From Siphonodentalium dalli (lineage: Eukaryota > Mollusca > Scaphopoda > Gadilida > Siphonodentaliidae): a stretch of DNA of 64,000 nt. Shown one piece after another: positions 41,201-51,240 of this stretch (position 1 is its first letter; the number at the start of each line of letters is the position of its first letter). The notes below the pieces were generated by a model. It did not search any database and was not told the origin of the DNA. It saw only the letters and a list, made by a program, of their open reading frames with translations. Location of the stretch: contig CP136069.1 in NCBI GenBank assembly GCA_032622095.1, forward strand, positions 120,150,126 to 120,214,125, given 5' to 3'. The position numbers were made by a program, and so were the translations under genes.

Positions 41201-44200
41201 CATTACTGATACTACGCCTCCTCTTCTATTCAGGACTCATTATCGCCACAACATTACTGATAATACGCATCCTCTCCTGTTTCTGGGCTCATTATCGCCA
41301 CAATATTACTGATAATACGCATCCTCTCCTGTCCTTGGACTCGTTGTCGCCACACCATTACTGATAATACGCATCCTCTCCTGTTTCTGTGCTCATTATC
41401 GCCACAATATTACTGATAATACGCCTCCTCTCCTGTCCCTGGACTCGTTGTCGCCACACCATTACTGATACTACGCATCCTCTTCTATTCAGGACTCATT
41501 ATCGCCACATCATTACTGATAATACGCATCCTCTTCTATTCAGGACTCACTATCGCCACACCATTACTGATAATACGCATCCTCTCCTGTTTCTGGGCTC
41601 ATTATCGCCACAACATTACTGATAATACGCACCCTCTTCTATTCAGGACTCATTATCGCCACAACATTACTGATAATACGCATCCTCCTGTTTCTGGGCT
41701 CATTATCGCCACACCATTACTGATAATACGCATCCTCTCCTGTTTCTGGACTCGTTGTCGCCACACCATTACTGATAATACGCATCCTCTTCTATTCAGG
41801 ACTCATTATCGCCACATCATTACTGATAATACGCATCCTCTTCTATTCAGGACTCACTATCGCCACTTCATTACATATAATACGACTCATATCCTGTTTC
41901 AGGACTCATATCGCCACACCATTACTGATAATACGCCTCCTCTCCTGTTCTGGAATCAGTGTCGCCACACCATTACTGATAATACGCCTTCTCTCCCGTT
42001 TCAGGACTCATTATCGCCACACAATGATAATTCGAGTCATATCCTGTTTCATGACTCATTATCGCCACATCATTACTGATAATACGCCTCCTCTCCTGTT
42101 TCAGGACTCATTGTCGCCACACCATTACTGATAATACGCCCCCTCTTCTGTTTCATGACTCATTATCGCCACACAATGATAATACGACTCATATTCTGTT
42201 TCAGGACTCATTGTCGCCACATCATTACTGATAATACGCCTCCTCTCCTGTGTCAGCACTCATTATCGCCACACAATTACTGATACTACGCCTCCTCTCA
42301 TGTGTCAGGACTCATTATCGCCACACGATTACTGATACTACGCCTCCTCAAGGCTCCTGTCTCAGGACTTATTATCGCCACACCATTACTGATAATACGC
42401 CTCCTCTCCTGTTTCATGACTCATTATCGCCACACCATTACTGATACTACGCCTCCTCTCCTGTGTCACGACTCATTATCGCCACACAATGATAATACGA
42501 CTCATATTCTGTTTCAGGACTCATTATCGCCACACAATGATAATATGACTCATATTCTGTTTCAGGACTCATTGTCGCCACATCATTAGTGATAATATGC
42601 CTCCTCTCCTGTGTCAGGACTCATTATCGCCACACGATTACTGATACTACGCCTCCTCTCCTGTGTCAGGACTCAGTATCGCCACACCAGTACTGATACT
42701 ACGCCTCCTCTCCTGTGTCAGGACTCATTATCGCCACACCATTACTGATAATACGCCTCCTCTCCTGTTTCATGACTCATTATCGCCACACCATTACTGA
42801 TACTACGCCTCCTCTTCTGTTTCATGACTCATTATCGCCGCACCATGATAATACGACTCATATTCTGTTTCAGGACTCATTGTCGCCACACCATCACTGA
42901 AAATGCGCCTCCTCTTCTATTTCAGGACTCATTGTCGCCACATCATTACTGATAATACGCATCCTCTCCTGTGTCAGGACTCATTATCGCCACACGATTA
43001 CTGATACTACGCCTCCTCTCCTGTGTCAGGACTCATTATCGCCACACCATTACTGATAATACGCCTTCTCTCTTGTTTCGTGACTCATTATCGCCACACC
43101 ATTACTGATACTACGCCTCCTCTCCTGTGTCAGGACTCATTATCGCCACACAATGATAATACGACTCATATTCTGTTTCAGGACTCATTATCGCCACACA
43201 ATGATATTATGACTCATATTCTGTTTCAGGACTCATTGTCGCCACATCATTAGTGATAATACGCCTCCTCTCCTGTGTCAGGACTCATTATCGCCACACG
43301 ATTACTGATACTACGCCTCCTCTCCTGTTTCATGACTCAGTATCGCCACACCAGTACTGATACTACGCCTCCTCTCCTGTGTCAGGACTCATTATCGCCA
43401 CACCATTACTGATAATACGCCTCCTCTCCTGTTTCATGACTCATTATCGCCACACCATTACTAATACTACGTCTCCTCTCCTGTGTCAGGACTCATTATC
43501 GCCACACCATTACTGATAATACGCATCCTCTCCTGTTTCTGGACTCGTTGTCGCCACACCATTACTGATAATACGCATCCTCTTCTATTCAGGACTCATT
43601 ATCGCCACATCATTACTGATAATACGCATCCTCTTCTATTCAGGACTCACTATCGCCACTTCATTACATATAATACGACTCATATCCTGTTTCAGGACTC
43701 ATATCGCCACACCATTACTGATAATACGCCTCCTCTCCTGTTCTGGAATCAGTGTCGCCACACCATTACTGATAATACGCCTCCTCTCCCGTTTCAGGAC
43801 TCATTATCGCCACACAATGATAATACGAGTCATATCCTGTTTCATGACTCGTTATCGCCACATCATTACTGATAATACGCATCCTCTCCTGTGTCAGGAC
43901 TCATTATCGCCACACCATTACTGATAATACGCCTCCTCTCCTGTTTCAGGACTCATTGTCGCCACACCATTACTGATAATACGCCCCCTCTTCTGTTTCA
44001 TGACTCATTATCGCCACACAATGATAATACGACTCATATTCTGTTTCAGGACTCATTGTCGCCACATCATTACTGATAATACGCCTCCTCTCCTGTGTCA
44101 GCACTCATTATCGCCACACAATTACTGATACTACGCCTCCTCTCATGTGTCAGGACTCATTATCGCCACACGATTACTGATACTACGCCTCCTCAAGGCT

Positions 44201-45607
44201 CCTGTGTCAGGACTTATTATCGCCACACCATTACTGATAATACGCCTCCTCTCCTGTTTCATGACTCATTATCGCCACACCATTACTGATACTACGCCTC
44301 CTCTCCTGTGTCAGGACTCATTATCGCCACACAATGATAATACGACTCATATTCTGTTTCAGGACTCATTATCGCCACACAATGATAATATGACTCATAT
44401 TCTGTTTCAGGACTCATTGTCGCCACATCATTAGTGATAATATGCCTCCTCTCCTGTGTCAGGACTCATTATCGCCACACGATTACTGATACTACGCCTC
44501 CTCTCCTGTGTCAGGACTCAGTATCGCTACACCAGTACTGATACTACGCCTCCTCTCCTGTGTCAGGACTCATTATCGCCACACCATTACTGATAATACG
44601 CCTCCTCTCCTGTTTCATGACTCATTATCGCCACACCATTACTGATACTACGCCTCCTCTTCTGTTTCATGACTCATTATCGCCGCACCATGATAATACG
44701 ACTCATATTCTGTTTCAGGACTCATTGTCGCCACACCATCACTGATAATGCGCCTCCTCTTCTATTTCAGGACTCATTGTCGCCACATCATTACTGATAA
44801 TACGCATCCTCTCCTGTGTCAGGACTCATTATCGCCACACGATTACTGATACTACGCCTCCTCTCCTGTGTCAGGACTCATTATCGCCACACCATTACTG
44901 ATAATACGCCTTCTCTCCTGTTTCGTGACTCATTATCGCCACACCATTACTGATACTACGCCTCCTCTCCTGTGTCAGGACTCATTATCGCCACACAATG
45001 ATAATACGACTCATATTCTGTTTCAGGACTCATTATCGCCACACAATGATATTATGACTCATATTCTGTTTCAGGACTCATTGTCGCCACATCATTAGTG
45101 ATAATACGCCTCCTCTCCTGTGTCAGGACTCATTATCGCCACACGATTACTGATACTACGCCTCCTCTCCTGTTTCATGACTCAGTATCGCCACACCAGT
45201 ACTGATACTACGCCTCCTCTCCTGTGTCAGGACTCATTATCGCCACACCATTACTGATAATACGCCTCCTCTCCTGTTTCATGACTCATTATCGCCACAC
45301 CATTACTAATACTACGTCTCCTCTCCTGTGTCAGGACTCATTATCGCCACACCATTACTGATAATACGCCTCCTCTTCTGTTTCATGACTCATTATCGCC
45401 ACACCATTACTGATACTACGCCTCCTCTCCTGTGTCAGGACTCATTATCGCCACGCCATTACTGATAATACGCCTCCTCTTCAGTTTCATGACTCATTAT
45501 CGCCGCACCATGATAATACGACTCATATTCTGTTTCAGGACTCATTGTCGCCACACCATCACTGAAAATGCGCCTCCTCTTCTATTTCAGGACTCATTAT
45601 CGTCACA
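26292..45607 (+). repeat. Deletion-derivative higher-order repeat copies
   Basis: The starting block recurs at 26292, 28637, 31755, 33797, ~38805 and 40897, giving blocks of 2345, 3118, 2042, ~5008 (itself 1690 + ~3318) and ~2092 bp. After that there are two 1845-bp blocks (markers at 42250 and 44095). The CTCGAGGCTCC marker occurs near 24574, 30037, 32079, 35447, 37139 and 39179, and as CTCAAGGCTCC near 42347 and 44192. The copies are near identical, so unequal exchange or amplification was recent. Confidence 0.85.
45566..45592 (+). promoter_or_regulatory. 3' splice site of the fucosyltransferase exon inside the last satellite monomer
   Basis: CGCCTCCTCTTCTATTTCAG ends at 45590 and the exon starts GACTCATTATCG at 45591. 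An in-frame stop at 45563-45565 lies just upstream and no in-frame ATG lies near the membrane anchor, so an upstream exon must supply the start. In this last unit the branch-point-like word is CACTGAA, weaker than the TACTGAT of the standard monomer. Confidence 0.75.
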
Positions 45608-46690
45608 GTCTGCTTCGTCTTTCTGTATTTCACCATCACGACACTCTCGACAAATAATTATCAAAGTCGACTTCCGTGGAGTACTGTTAAATCAGTTGGT
45701 ACTGTTATAAGTCAAGTTGTTATCAGCAATGCTTCAGCATCGAACACTAACACCTCTACTTTGCGACCACCAACATCCAAAGTTGCGCCCGCAACTACAA
45801 GCAAGACCAATAATCTCACACAACAGACATCTACTGAACAAAAGCAGCCCAGTACGACACCGAAGACTGCGCAGAAGTATTACACGTGCACAACAGAAAA
45901 GGGGGGAATTGGAAACCGGATGTTCGGTTACGCCGCTGTCTACGGAATGAGTCAGCTTAAGAATATGTCCTGTATAGTGGACTCAAAAGGTTTGCTAAAC
46001 AAAGTGTTCAAAAACTTATCGGCGGAGAAACAAGACGGCAGGGGCCCTTGTGGGAAGTTCAAGGTCGTTGGTGAACAGCAAGCATGCTCATATAGTTCGA
46101 ATATTGCTAATATCAATGGAAAAGAAAGCGTCCGGTTAGAACAGTATTTGCAATCTTGGAAGTATTTTCGACACGCAGCAAAGGATATAAGAAAACAGTT
46201 TGTGTTTACCGACAATATTCAGGCTGAGGCCAGAAAACAGTTCTCTGCATTAGTGGGAAAACATAATCCCTCTGAAACGACGTTCGTAGCAGTGCATGTT
46301 CGCCGCGGTGATATGGTTAACCACGCGTATGGATATCTAGTTGCTCCCAAAGAGTATTTCGATATGGCAACGAACTTTCTGAAAAAGTTCTTTAAAAACA
46401 TGGTGTTCGTAGTATCTAGTAATGATAAGAATTGGGTGAAGAAGAACATAATGAAGGAAAATATGTATATCATAGAAAAAAATAATCCCGCGGAAGTGGA
46501 TATGGCCATAATGACTTTGTGTAATCATACTGTAACCAGCGTAGGTAGTTTCAGCTGGTGGACTGGGTTTCTGGCCGGTGGAATGGTGACGTATTATCGA
46601 TATCCGTCCAAAGCCGGGTCGAGTCTACGAAAGGCGTTTAGTTCAGATATGTTGGACTACTTCTATCCCGGATGGATAGGATTCGAGTGA
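45591..46690 (+). CDS. Galactoside alpha-1,2-fucosyltransferase-like protein, terminal exon
   Basis: Family GT11 enzymes move L-fucose from GDP-fucose to the 2-OH of a terminal galactose on Golgi glycans. Numbering from Leu at 45593 (365 residues to the stop), the order is membrane anchor LIIVTVCFVFLYFTITTL (1-18), Ser/Thr/Lys/Pro-rich stem (19-94), then catalytic domain. It has GGIGNRMFGYAAVYG (103-117), the GDP-fucose-binding HVRRGD (235-240), SSNDKNWVKKNI (275-286) and the conserved C-terminal block from DMAIMTLCNHTV through SVGSFSWWTGFLAGG (303-330). N-glycosylation sequons are NMS, NLS and NHT. The reading frame is intact. The start codon and cytoplasmic tail are missing from this exon: it begins in phase with two bases of a split codon, so an earlier exon must lie beyond the 31.6-kb satellite. 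Acceptor linkage specificity is inferred from the family. Confidence 0.9.
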
Positions 46691-47305
46691 TGTGCTAATT
46701 TACTCGAGGTTTCATTTCACCATTTCTTGCCTAAATTGATCCTTCCATTTAGTTACAAAACAATACATTGGAATAGTCTAATATCCATCTGGAGGGAGAA
46801 ATATATTAAGGCCAATATAAAAAAATTGCTAGATTTACATCCAACTTTTTCAGAAAAATGAGGCGGGATGCCGAATTTAATTTGTTATTATACTATTCCT
46901 AACATAAACGTTCATTGATAGTTCTATAGATATTGAAGCTGTATCCTATCTTATATAATACAATGTGGTTTAGATTGCCCAATTTGATCAAAATAGACTG
47001 ATTAATGGGGTCAGTTTAATGTAATTTGACAGTTAAAGCATGAGAAAAAAGTTTACATAAAAGATATCCAAAATAAAAATGAAAAAAAAGGAGGGGACTA
47101 AAAATAGGGTCGGGTGGGGGGTGGTGTAATTCAAGCTATTTGTTTATATTGGCCTAAAGCATACTACAGAGACACGAATTGATACACAGATTAGAGAAAG
47201 ACTCACACTCATTGATGGGAATGTTCAGATAATAAGTTCAACAATCAACTTATTATATATTTTTCTAGTAAACTATTCGTCAACGAGTATTTAGTAATGA
47301 AAGGG
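46691..47305. mobile_element. Degraded piggyBac-like MITE (copy 1) in the fucosyltransferase 3' flank
   Basis: Shares with the intact copy at 50160-50787 the words ACATTGGAATAGTCTA...CATCTGGAGG (about 46770), GGGAATGTTCAGATAATAAG (about 47218) and the right end GTAATGAAAGGG followed by TTAA (47306-47309). The left end is not clear. A T-rich strand and an AAAAAAAGGAGGGG stretch fill the middle. Confidence 0.45.
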
Positions 47306-47309
47306 TTAA

Positions 47310-47838
47310 ATGCCTTGATAGTTTCTATATTTACTATATGACGAATGTTCAGTGTAGAGATGATAAATATAAGTTGTATTGTGTGGATCTGATTGCCTGT
47401 CAACTATCCATGTATACAAGTAATCACACTTTAACATAATAACAGCATAATAATCTTTGCCAGTGAATCGTTTGGCATTATCTTCATGTGTTTTAGCAGA
47501 GTTATCTATCATGGAAAAGTTATCCTTCAATTCAATTCAATTTATTTTTGTAGATTGATATGTAGATATTACAGACAAAATATATATGACATTAAAATAT
47601 TCAATTATAATAACATATAATAACAATAAATTTCACACGAGGAATACATGGGTGATCAGATATTTGGAAAGTGATGTTGATATTTAAAAAATAGGGTGCG
47701 GTACATGGAATATCAGTGTTATAGCCTCAAGTGGACTTAGATAGCCGCCTGTGGCTTTCCGAACACATTTTTCTATTTAACATATTTTATCAACGATGAG
47801 ATAGGCAGCAAGAATAAAAATATCGACAATTAAACAAA
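47310..47838. other. AT-rich intergenic stretch, nothing recognised
   Basis: Short chance frames only. An ATAATAACA/ATATAATAACAATAA low-complexity patch lies near 47605-47630. Confidence 0.4.
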
Positions 47839-47839
47839 T

Positions 47840-47925
47840 TGCGCACAAACGGTTATCATGTTTTGAATGCGCACAGACGGTTATCATTTTTTGATTGCGC
47901 ACAGACGGTTATCATGTTTTGAATG
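47840..47925 (+). repeat. 28-bp minisatellite, three copies
   Basis: Unit TGCGCACAGACGGTTATCAT + GTTTTGAA, repeated three times with 1-4 differences. Confidence 0.9.
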
Positions 47926-48080
47926 TTCAGATGTTGACGTTTCCATGATAGATAATTGATACTAGTACGAAAATATTTTTTTTTCACGCCAGTGAACGGC
48001 CCACTAATGCTGGTTAACGCCAACAGAAAATTGACATTCGACACTAAACGACTGTATAAATCATCAAACTTACAATTAAG

Positions 48081-48357
48081 TATAGGATAATGGCTGAAAA
48101 CTACATTATTTCAGCGAATGGATTTTTTGTTTTTTTAAACATATTTTATTTGTAGTATAATACAAAATGGATTGGGGCACAAGTTACAAAACTTAATGAG
48201 CCACAAGTTACAAAACTTAATGAGCCCCTCTCCGGTATACATTAAGTTTTGTAACTTGTGCCCCAATCCATTTTGTATTATACTACAAATAAAATGTTTA
48301 AAAAAACAAAAAATCCATTCGCTGAAATAATGTACAGTTTTCAGCCATCATCCTATA
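48081..48357. repeat. Long fold-back (~118-bp arms, ~42-bp loop)
   Basis: The left arm 48081-48198 (TATAGGATAATGGCTGAAAA ... AGTTACAAAACTTAATG) is the near-perfect reverse complement of the right arm 48241-48357. The loop repeats part of the arm (CACAAGTTACAAAACTTAATG). It is non-coding and probably a MITE. A fragment of the same sequence (AGCGAATGGATTGATAGTCG and TGTACAGTTTTCAGCTATTA) follows at 48361-48436. Confidence 0.85.
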
Positions 48358-48735
48358 CTCAGCGAATGGATTGATAGTCGGCGGCCCGAGATCGTTCCAG
48401 TCGCTAAAAAATGTACAGTTTTCAGCTATTATCCGACATAAAGGCCCACTTAATTTCCGAACCCCCAGATCACATTATATAAAATATATGCCAGATTATA
48501 TACATTTGAAAGTGGAAGCTCCAAAACATTATATTATCAACTTATCCGGTGTAATAAACTGTGAACATGTTGTTTTTGTTGAGTTACCGACATGTTTTTT
48601 AAAGTTTGATCTGGATTGTAGTGCAAAGTGTATTATTTTGAATGGAATGGGAATAACTCTATATCTTAAAGATAGAATTATTCCCATTGCATTGAAAATA
48701 AATATATAGTTTGAAATATGTTGCATTCTGGGAGT

Positions 48736-48957
48736 AGCAACATGTGTTCGGTCCTATCCACCCGTTAGTAACATGTGTTCGGCCCTACCCACCAGTTAGT
48801 AACATGTGTTCGGCCCTATCCACCCGTTAGTAACATGTGTTCGGCCCTATCCACCCGTTAGTAACATCTGTTCGGCCCTATCCACCCGTTAGTAACATCT
48901 GTTCGACCCTATCCACCCGTTAGTAACATGTGTTCGGCCCTATATTCACCCGTTAAT
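48736..48957 (+). repeat. 31-bp minisatellite, about seven copies
   Basis: Unit GGCCCTATCCACCCGTTAG + TAACATGTGTTC. Copies differ at ATGTG/ATCTG and a few other sites. The last copy has a small TAT insertion. Confidence 0.95.
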
Positions 48958-49002
48958 TGAATGACTGATTGGTACCCACGGTATTCCTAATAGGAGATTA
49001 AT

Positions 49003-49700
49003 TTTGGTGATCCTGTGCATTGAGTTCGTTATACTTAAGTTTGAAGGACTAAATTTGCATTTAAATTGCTATATTATTGTAGGTTTTGTCGTGAGGGGTG
49101 TTACAACATGCCACCTGGGAACGGAATTAGATTTGATAAATTTTAACAGTAGAAGATTCACTGCCTATATCGATCAGAGATATATTATACATGCAAGTCA
49201 TATAAAAATGAAATCGATAACAGTAAAATAACTCTTCATTAGTTGGGTATTTTGAGCGTCCGTTATTAAAATAATGGATCGTAGTTTGTAAACTAATGTA
49301 GGATCTCGACAGTAAACATCCATTATCAAATAAACCGGACGCGACGAAACAATTGAGTGATGTCATATCCATGTTTTAATGCCCATTTAATTTTCGAGTC
49401 CCCGATTATTTTTTTACAGTGTCTTGGTGTACGGTTTTAGTAACAATCTATGCCATATAACATATGATTAAAATACTATAATTCATCACCATTTGAAACG
49501 TTTGTGTCTCAGAAGATGCCGATAGTGAAATAGAATAAAGCTGAAATCATAGAAAGATTTCCCCAATTATGGCTCCTAGAATGCAACAGAATGAAAATAA
49601 AAATGTATTTCTGAAATGCAAAAATAATATCCTTAATTTTTCTAAACGTTGTTGTGTGCATAATTAAGTCTGATATATTCTGAGACTGTGATCATATTTA
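49003..49700. other. Intergenic stretch, nothing recognised
   Basis: AT-rich sequence without domain-bearing frames, tandem repeats or recognisable element ends. Confidence 0.35.
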
Positions 49701-49705
49701 TTCGT

Positions 49706-49945
49706 TTCAAGAATATCATCATCATCATCGTCGTCGTCTTTATCGTCTTCAACGACACCTGTAATTTATCGTCGTTACCACCGTCGTAATATCTTCGCCC
49801 TCGCTCTCGACATAATAATAATCATCATAATAAATCATCGTCATCATCATAAATCATCATCACGTACCATAATCACGATCATAATTATTGTCATAATAAT
49901 AGTGTTCGCTATCATCGCGATGGTCTTCGTCGTCATCGTACGCGA
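49706..49945 (+). repeat. Compound ATC/GTC trinucleotide microsatellite
   Basis: Runs of ATCATCATCATC, GTCGTCGTC and ATAATAATAATC, interrupted and mixed over ~240 bp. Confidence 0.9.
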
Positions 49946-49974
49946 AGTTACTAGTAGTTAAAGTTTACTTGGAC

Positions 49975-50085
49975 GTGAATCAGCTAGCTAAATCGGTATA
50001 GGGATAGAGATAGAAACACAGTATAGGGATAGAAACGCAGTATCTATCCTTATATTGATTTTACTAGCTGTTTCACGTCGAATTA
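49975..50085. repeat. Short inverted/direct repeat cluster
   Basis: ACGTGAATCAGCTAGCTAAA is mirrored by TTTTACTAGCTGTTTCACGT near 50062-50081. Between them the TATAGGGATAGA words repeat. It could be the remains of a small inverted-repeat element. Confidence 0.4.
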
Positions 50086-50159
50086 AACTTGGACCATTGT
50101 GAAGGCCATACATATAAATACTTTCAAAGCGACTTTTGATCTTCGGGCATGAAATTTAA

Positions 50160-50787
50160 CCCTTTTAATACTAAATCGATTCTCCCATCAGTTATAAAAG
50201 TATACGGAAATTCGGAATGGTCTATTATTCATATATGGAGGGATGTTAAAGTGATTTAAAACGCTAACATTGCTGCATGTACCCACAGCGAATAATCTTG
50301 CTAAACGCAGGTATTTCAACAAATATATCAAAATTGCCAGAACACAACACCATACTTTCATATAAATAAAGTGACTCATAATAAGAATAACTCATTGTCG
50401 TTTGTTTATCGGTGATTTGGTCGGGACGAATTAACGACTGTTTGCATTTTTGCGTAATTCAGACATCGTTTTCTACGAAAGGGCACTGTCAATGTTGTTG
50501 AATATTTTGGAAATAATAGTTTAATAGTACACACTTCAGATGGCTGTGGTGGCCGAGTCGTAAATAATCATATGAATTCTTGAAACAAGCACCTAATGTG
50601 TCTTTAAGGTGATACACGCAGAAGACGACAGCTAAATACAATTGCAGAAAGAGCCCTATTTATTGAGGGAAATGTTCAGATAATAATTTCAACAAAGGAC
50701 CTATATATGGTGGTTTGTTGAAATTATTATCTAAACATATTTACTTTGGGATTACTACTCGTCAATGATGGTTTAGCATGGAAAGGG
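50160..50787. mobile_element. piggyBac-like non-autonomous element (copy 2, complete)
   Basis: A 628-bp segment flanked by TTAA at 50156-50159 and 50788-50791. Its ends are inverted: CCCTTTTAATACTAAATCGA at the left and, reverse-complemented, CCCTTTCCATGCTAAACCAT at the right. TTAA target sites and CCCT-type termini are the hallmarks of piggyBac elements. There is no transposase frame. An inner palindrome (AAATGTTCAGATAATAATTTC against GAAATTATTATCTAAACAT) lies at 50669-50743. Confidence 0.65.
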
Positions 50788-50995
50788 TTAACATGGAAAT
50801 TCCTTTCTTTTTCGCGTTCGATCGATCAAAGTATAGTTCGATATATAGACGAAAAACCAATATTCATACTTTATATATTATAAAAAAGGCCAGGTCAAAT
50901 CTATCGGCATCTGATGTGTTAAACATTCTGCACATATGTTCCACAAACGCTCTTTATTTTACCATATCGGGACAACGTTAATACTGAATGCTTTT

Positions 50996-51240
50996 TAACT
51001 GTTTCTATACTAAACGGATTCTCCCATTCGGTCAAAAAAGTATACATTGGAAGTGTCTATTATTCACCTGGAAGGATGTTTAAGATGAGAAGATGAGAGA
51101 CAATAGTAAGTGCGGAAGGAATCCAATGCATTGGTGGGAAATGTTCTGATAATAAGTTCAACAGACATTATTGAACTTATTAGCTGAACAGTTCCTGTGG
51201 GCTAACGACTCACCAATGAGTATTTATAGTGTATAAATGG
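50996..51240. mobile_element. piggyBac-like element relative (copy 3, shortened)
   Basis: Starts after TTAA with CTGTTTCTATACTAAACGGATTCTCCCATT-type sequence, like the left end of copy 2. It then shares AAGTATACATTGG, TCTATTATTCACCTGGAAGG and the inner palindrome (GAAATGTTCTGATAATAAG...CTTATTAGCTGAACAG, 51131-51194). The right terminus has lost the AAAGGGTTAA motif. Confidence 0.5.

Larger units (their letters stand above)
13990..45607 (+). repeat. 31.6-kb intronic satellite array of ~48-52-bp monomers
   Basis: A continuous head-to-tail array. The commonest monomer is 52 bp: GACTCATTATCGCCACACC, then ATTACTGATAATACG, then CCTCCTCTCCTGTTTCAG. Variants are 51 bp (CCTATTCAG end) and 48 bp (ACAATGATAATACGATTCAT type). 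At ~50 bp per unit there are roughly 600 copies. Each standard monomer holds a branch-point-like TACTGAT, a pyrimidine tract and a CAG, in the orientation of the gene that follows. The right edge runs straight into the fucosyltransferase exon at 45591, and the last monomer supplies its acceptor. The left edge decays gradually and has a foreign-looking ~60-bp insertion (14178-14240). All open frames inside are the monomer read in frame (51 and 48 are multiples of 3), not genes. Confidence 0.97.

Noticed and set aside
14176-45098. About seventy plus-strand frames of 60-204 codons in the satellite
   Set aside because: They are the same 51/48-bp monomer read in frame, with no independent start context or domain.
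13990-45607. Regular ~50-bp periodicity that could trigger a CRISPR call
   Set aside because: There are no unique spacers between conserved repeats; the whole unit repeats and the context is eukaryotic.
45717-45950. Plus-strand 77-codon frame overlapping the stem region
   Set aside because: Out-of-frame shadow of the fucosyltransferase stem; no features of its own.
46219-46528. Minus-strand frames opposite the fucosyltransferase exon
   Set aside because: Shadow frames of a strongly supported plus-strand coding sequence.
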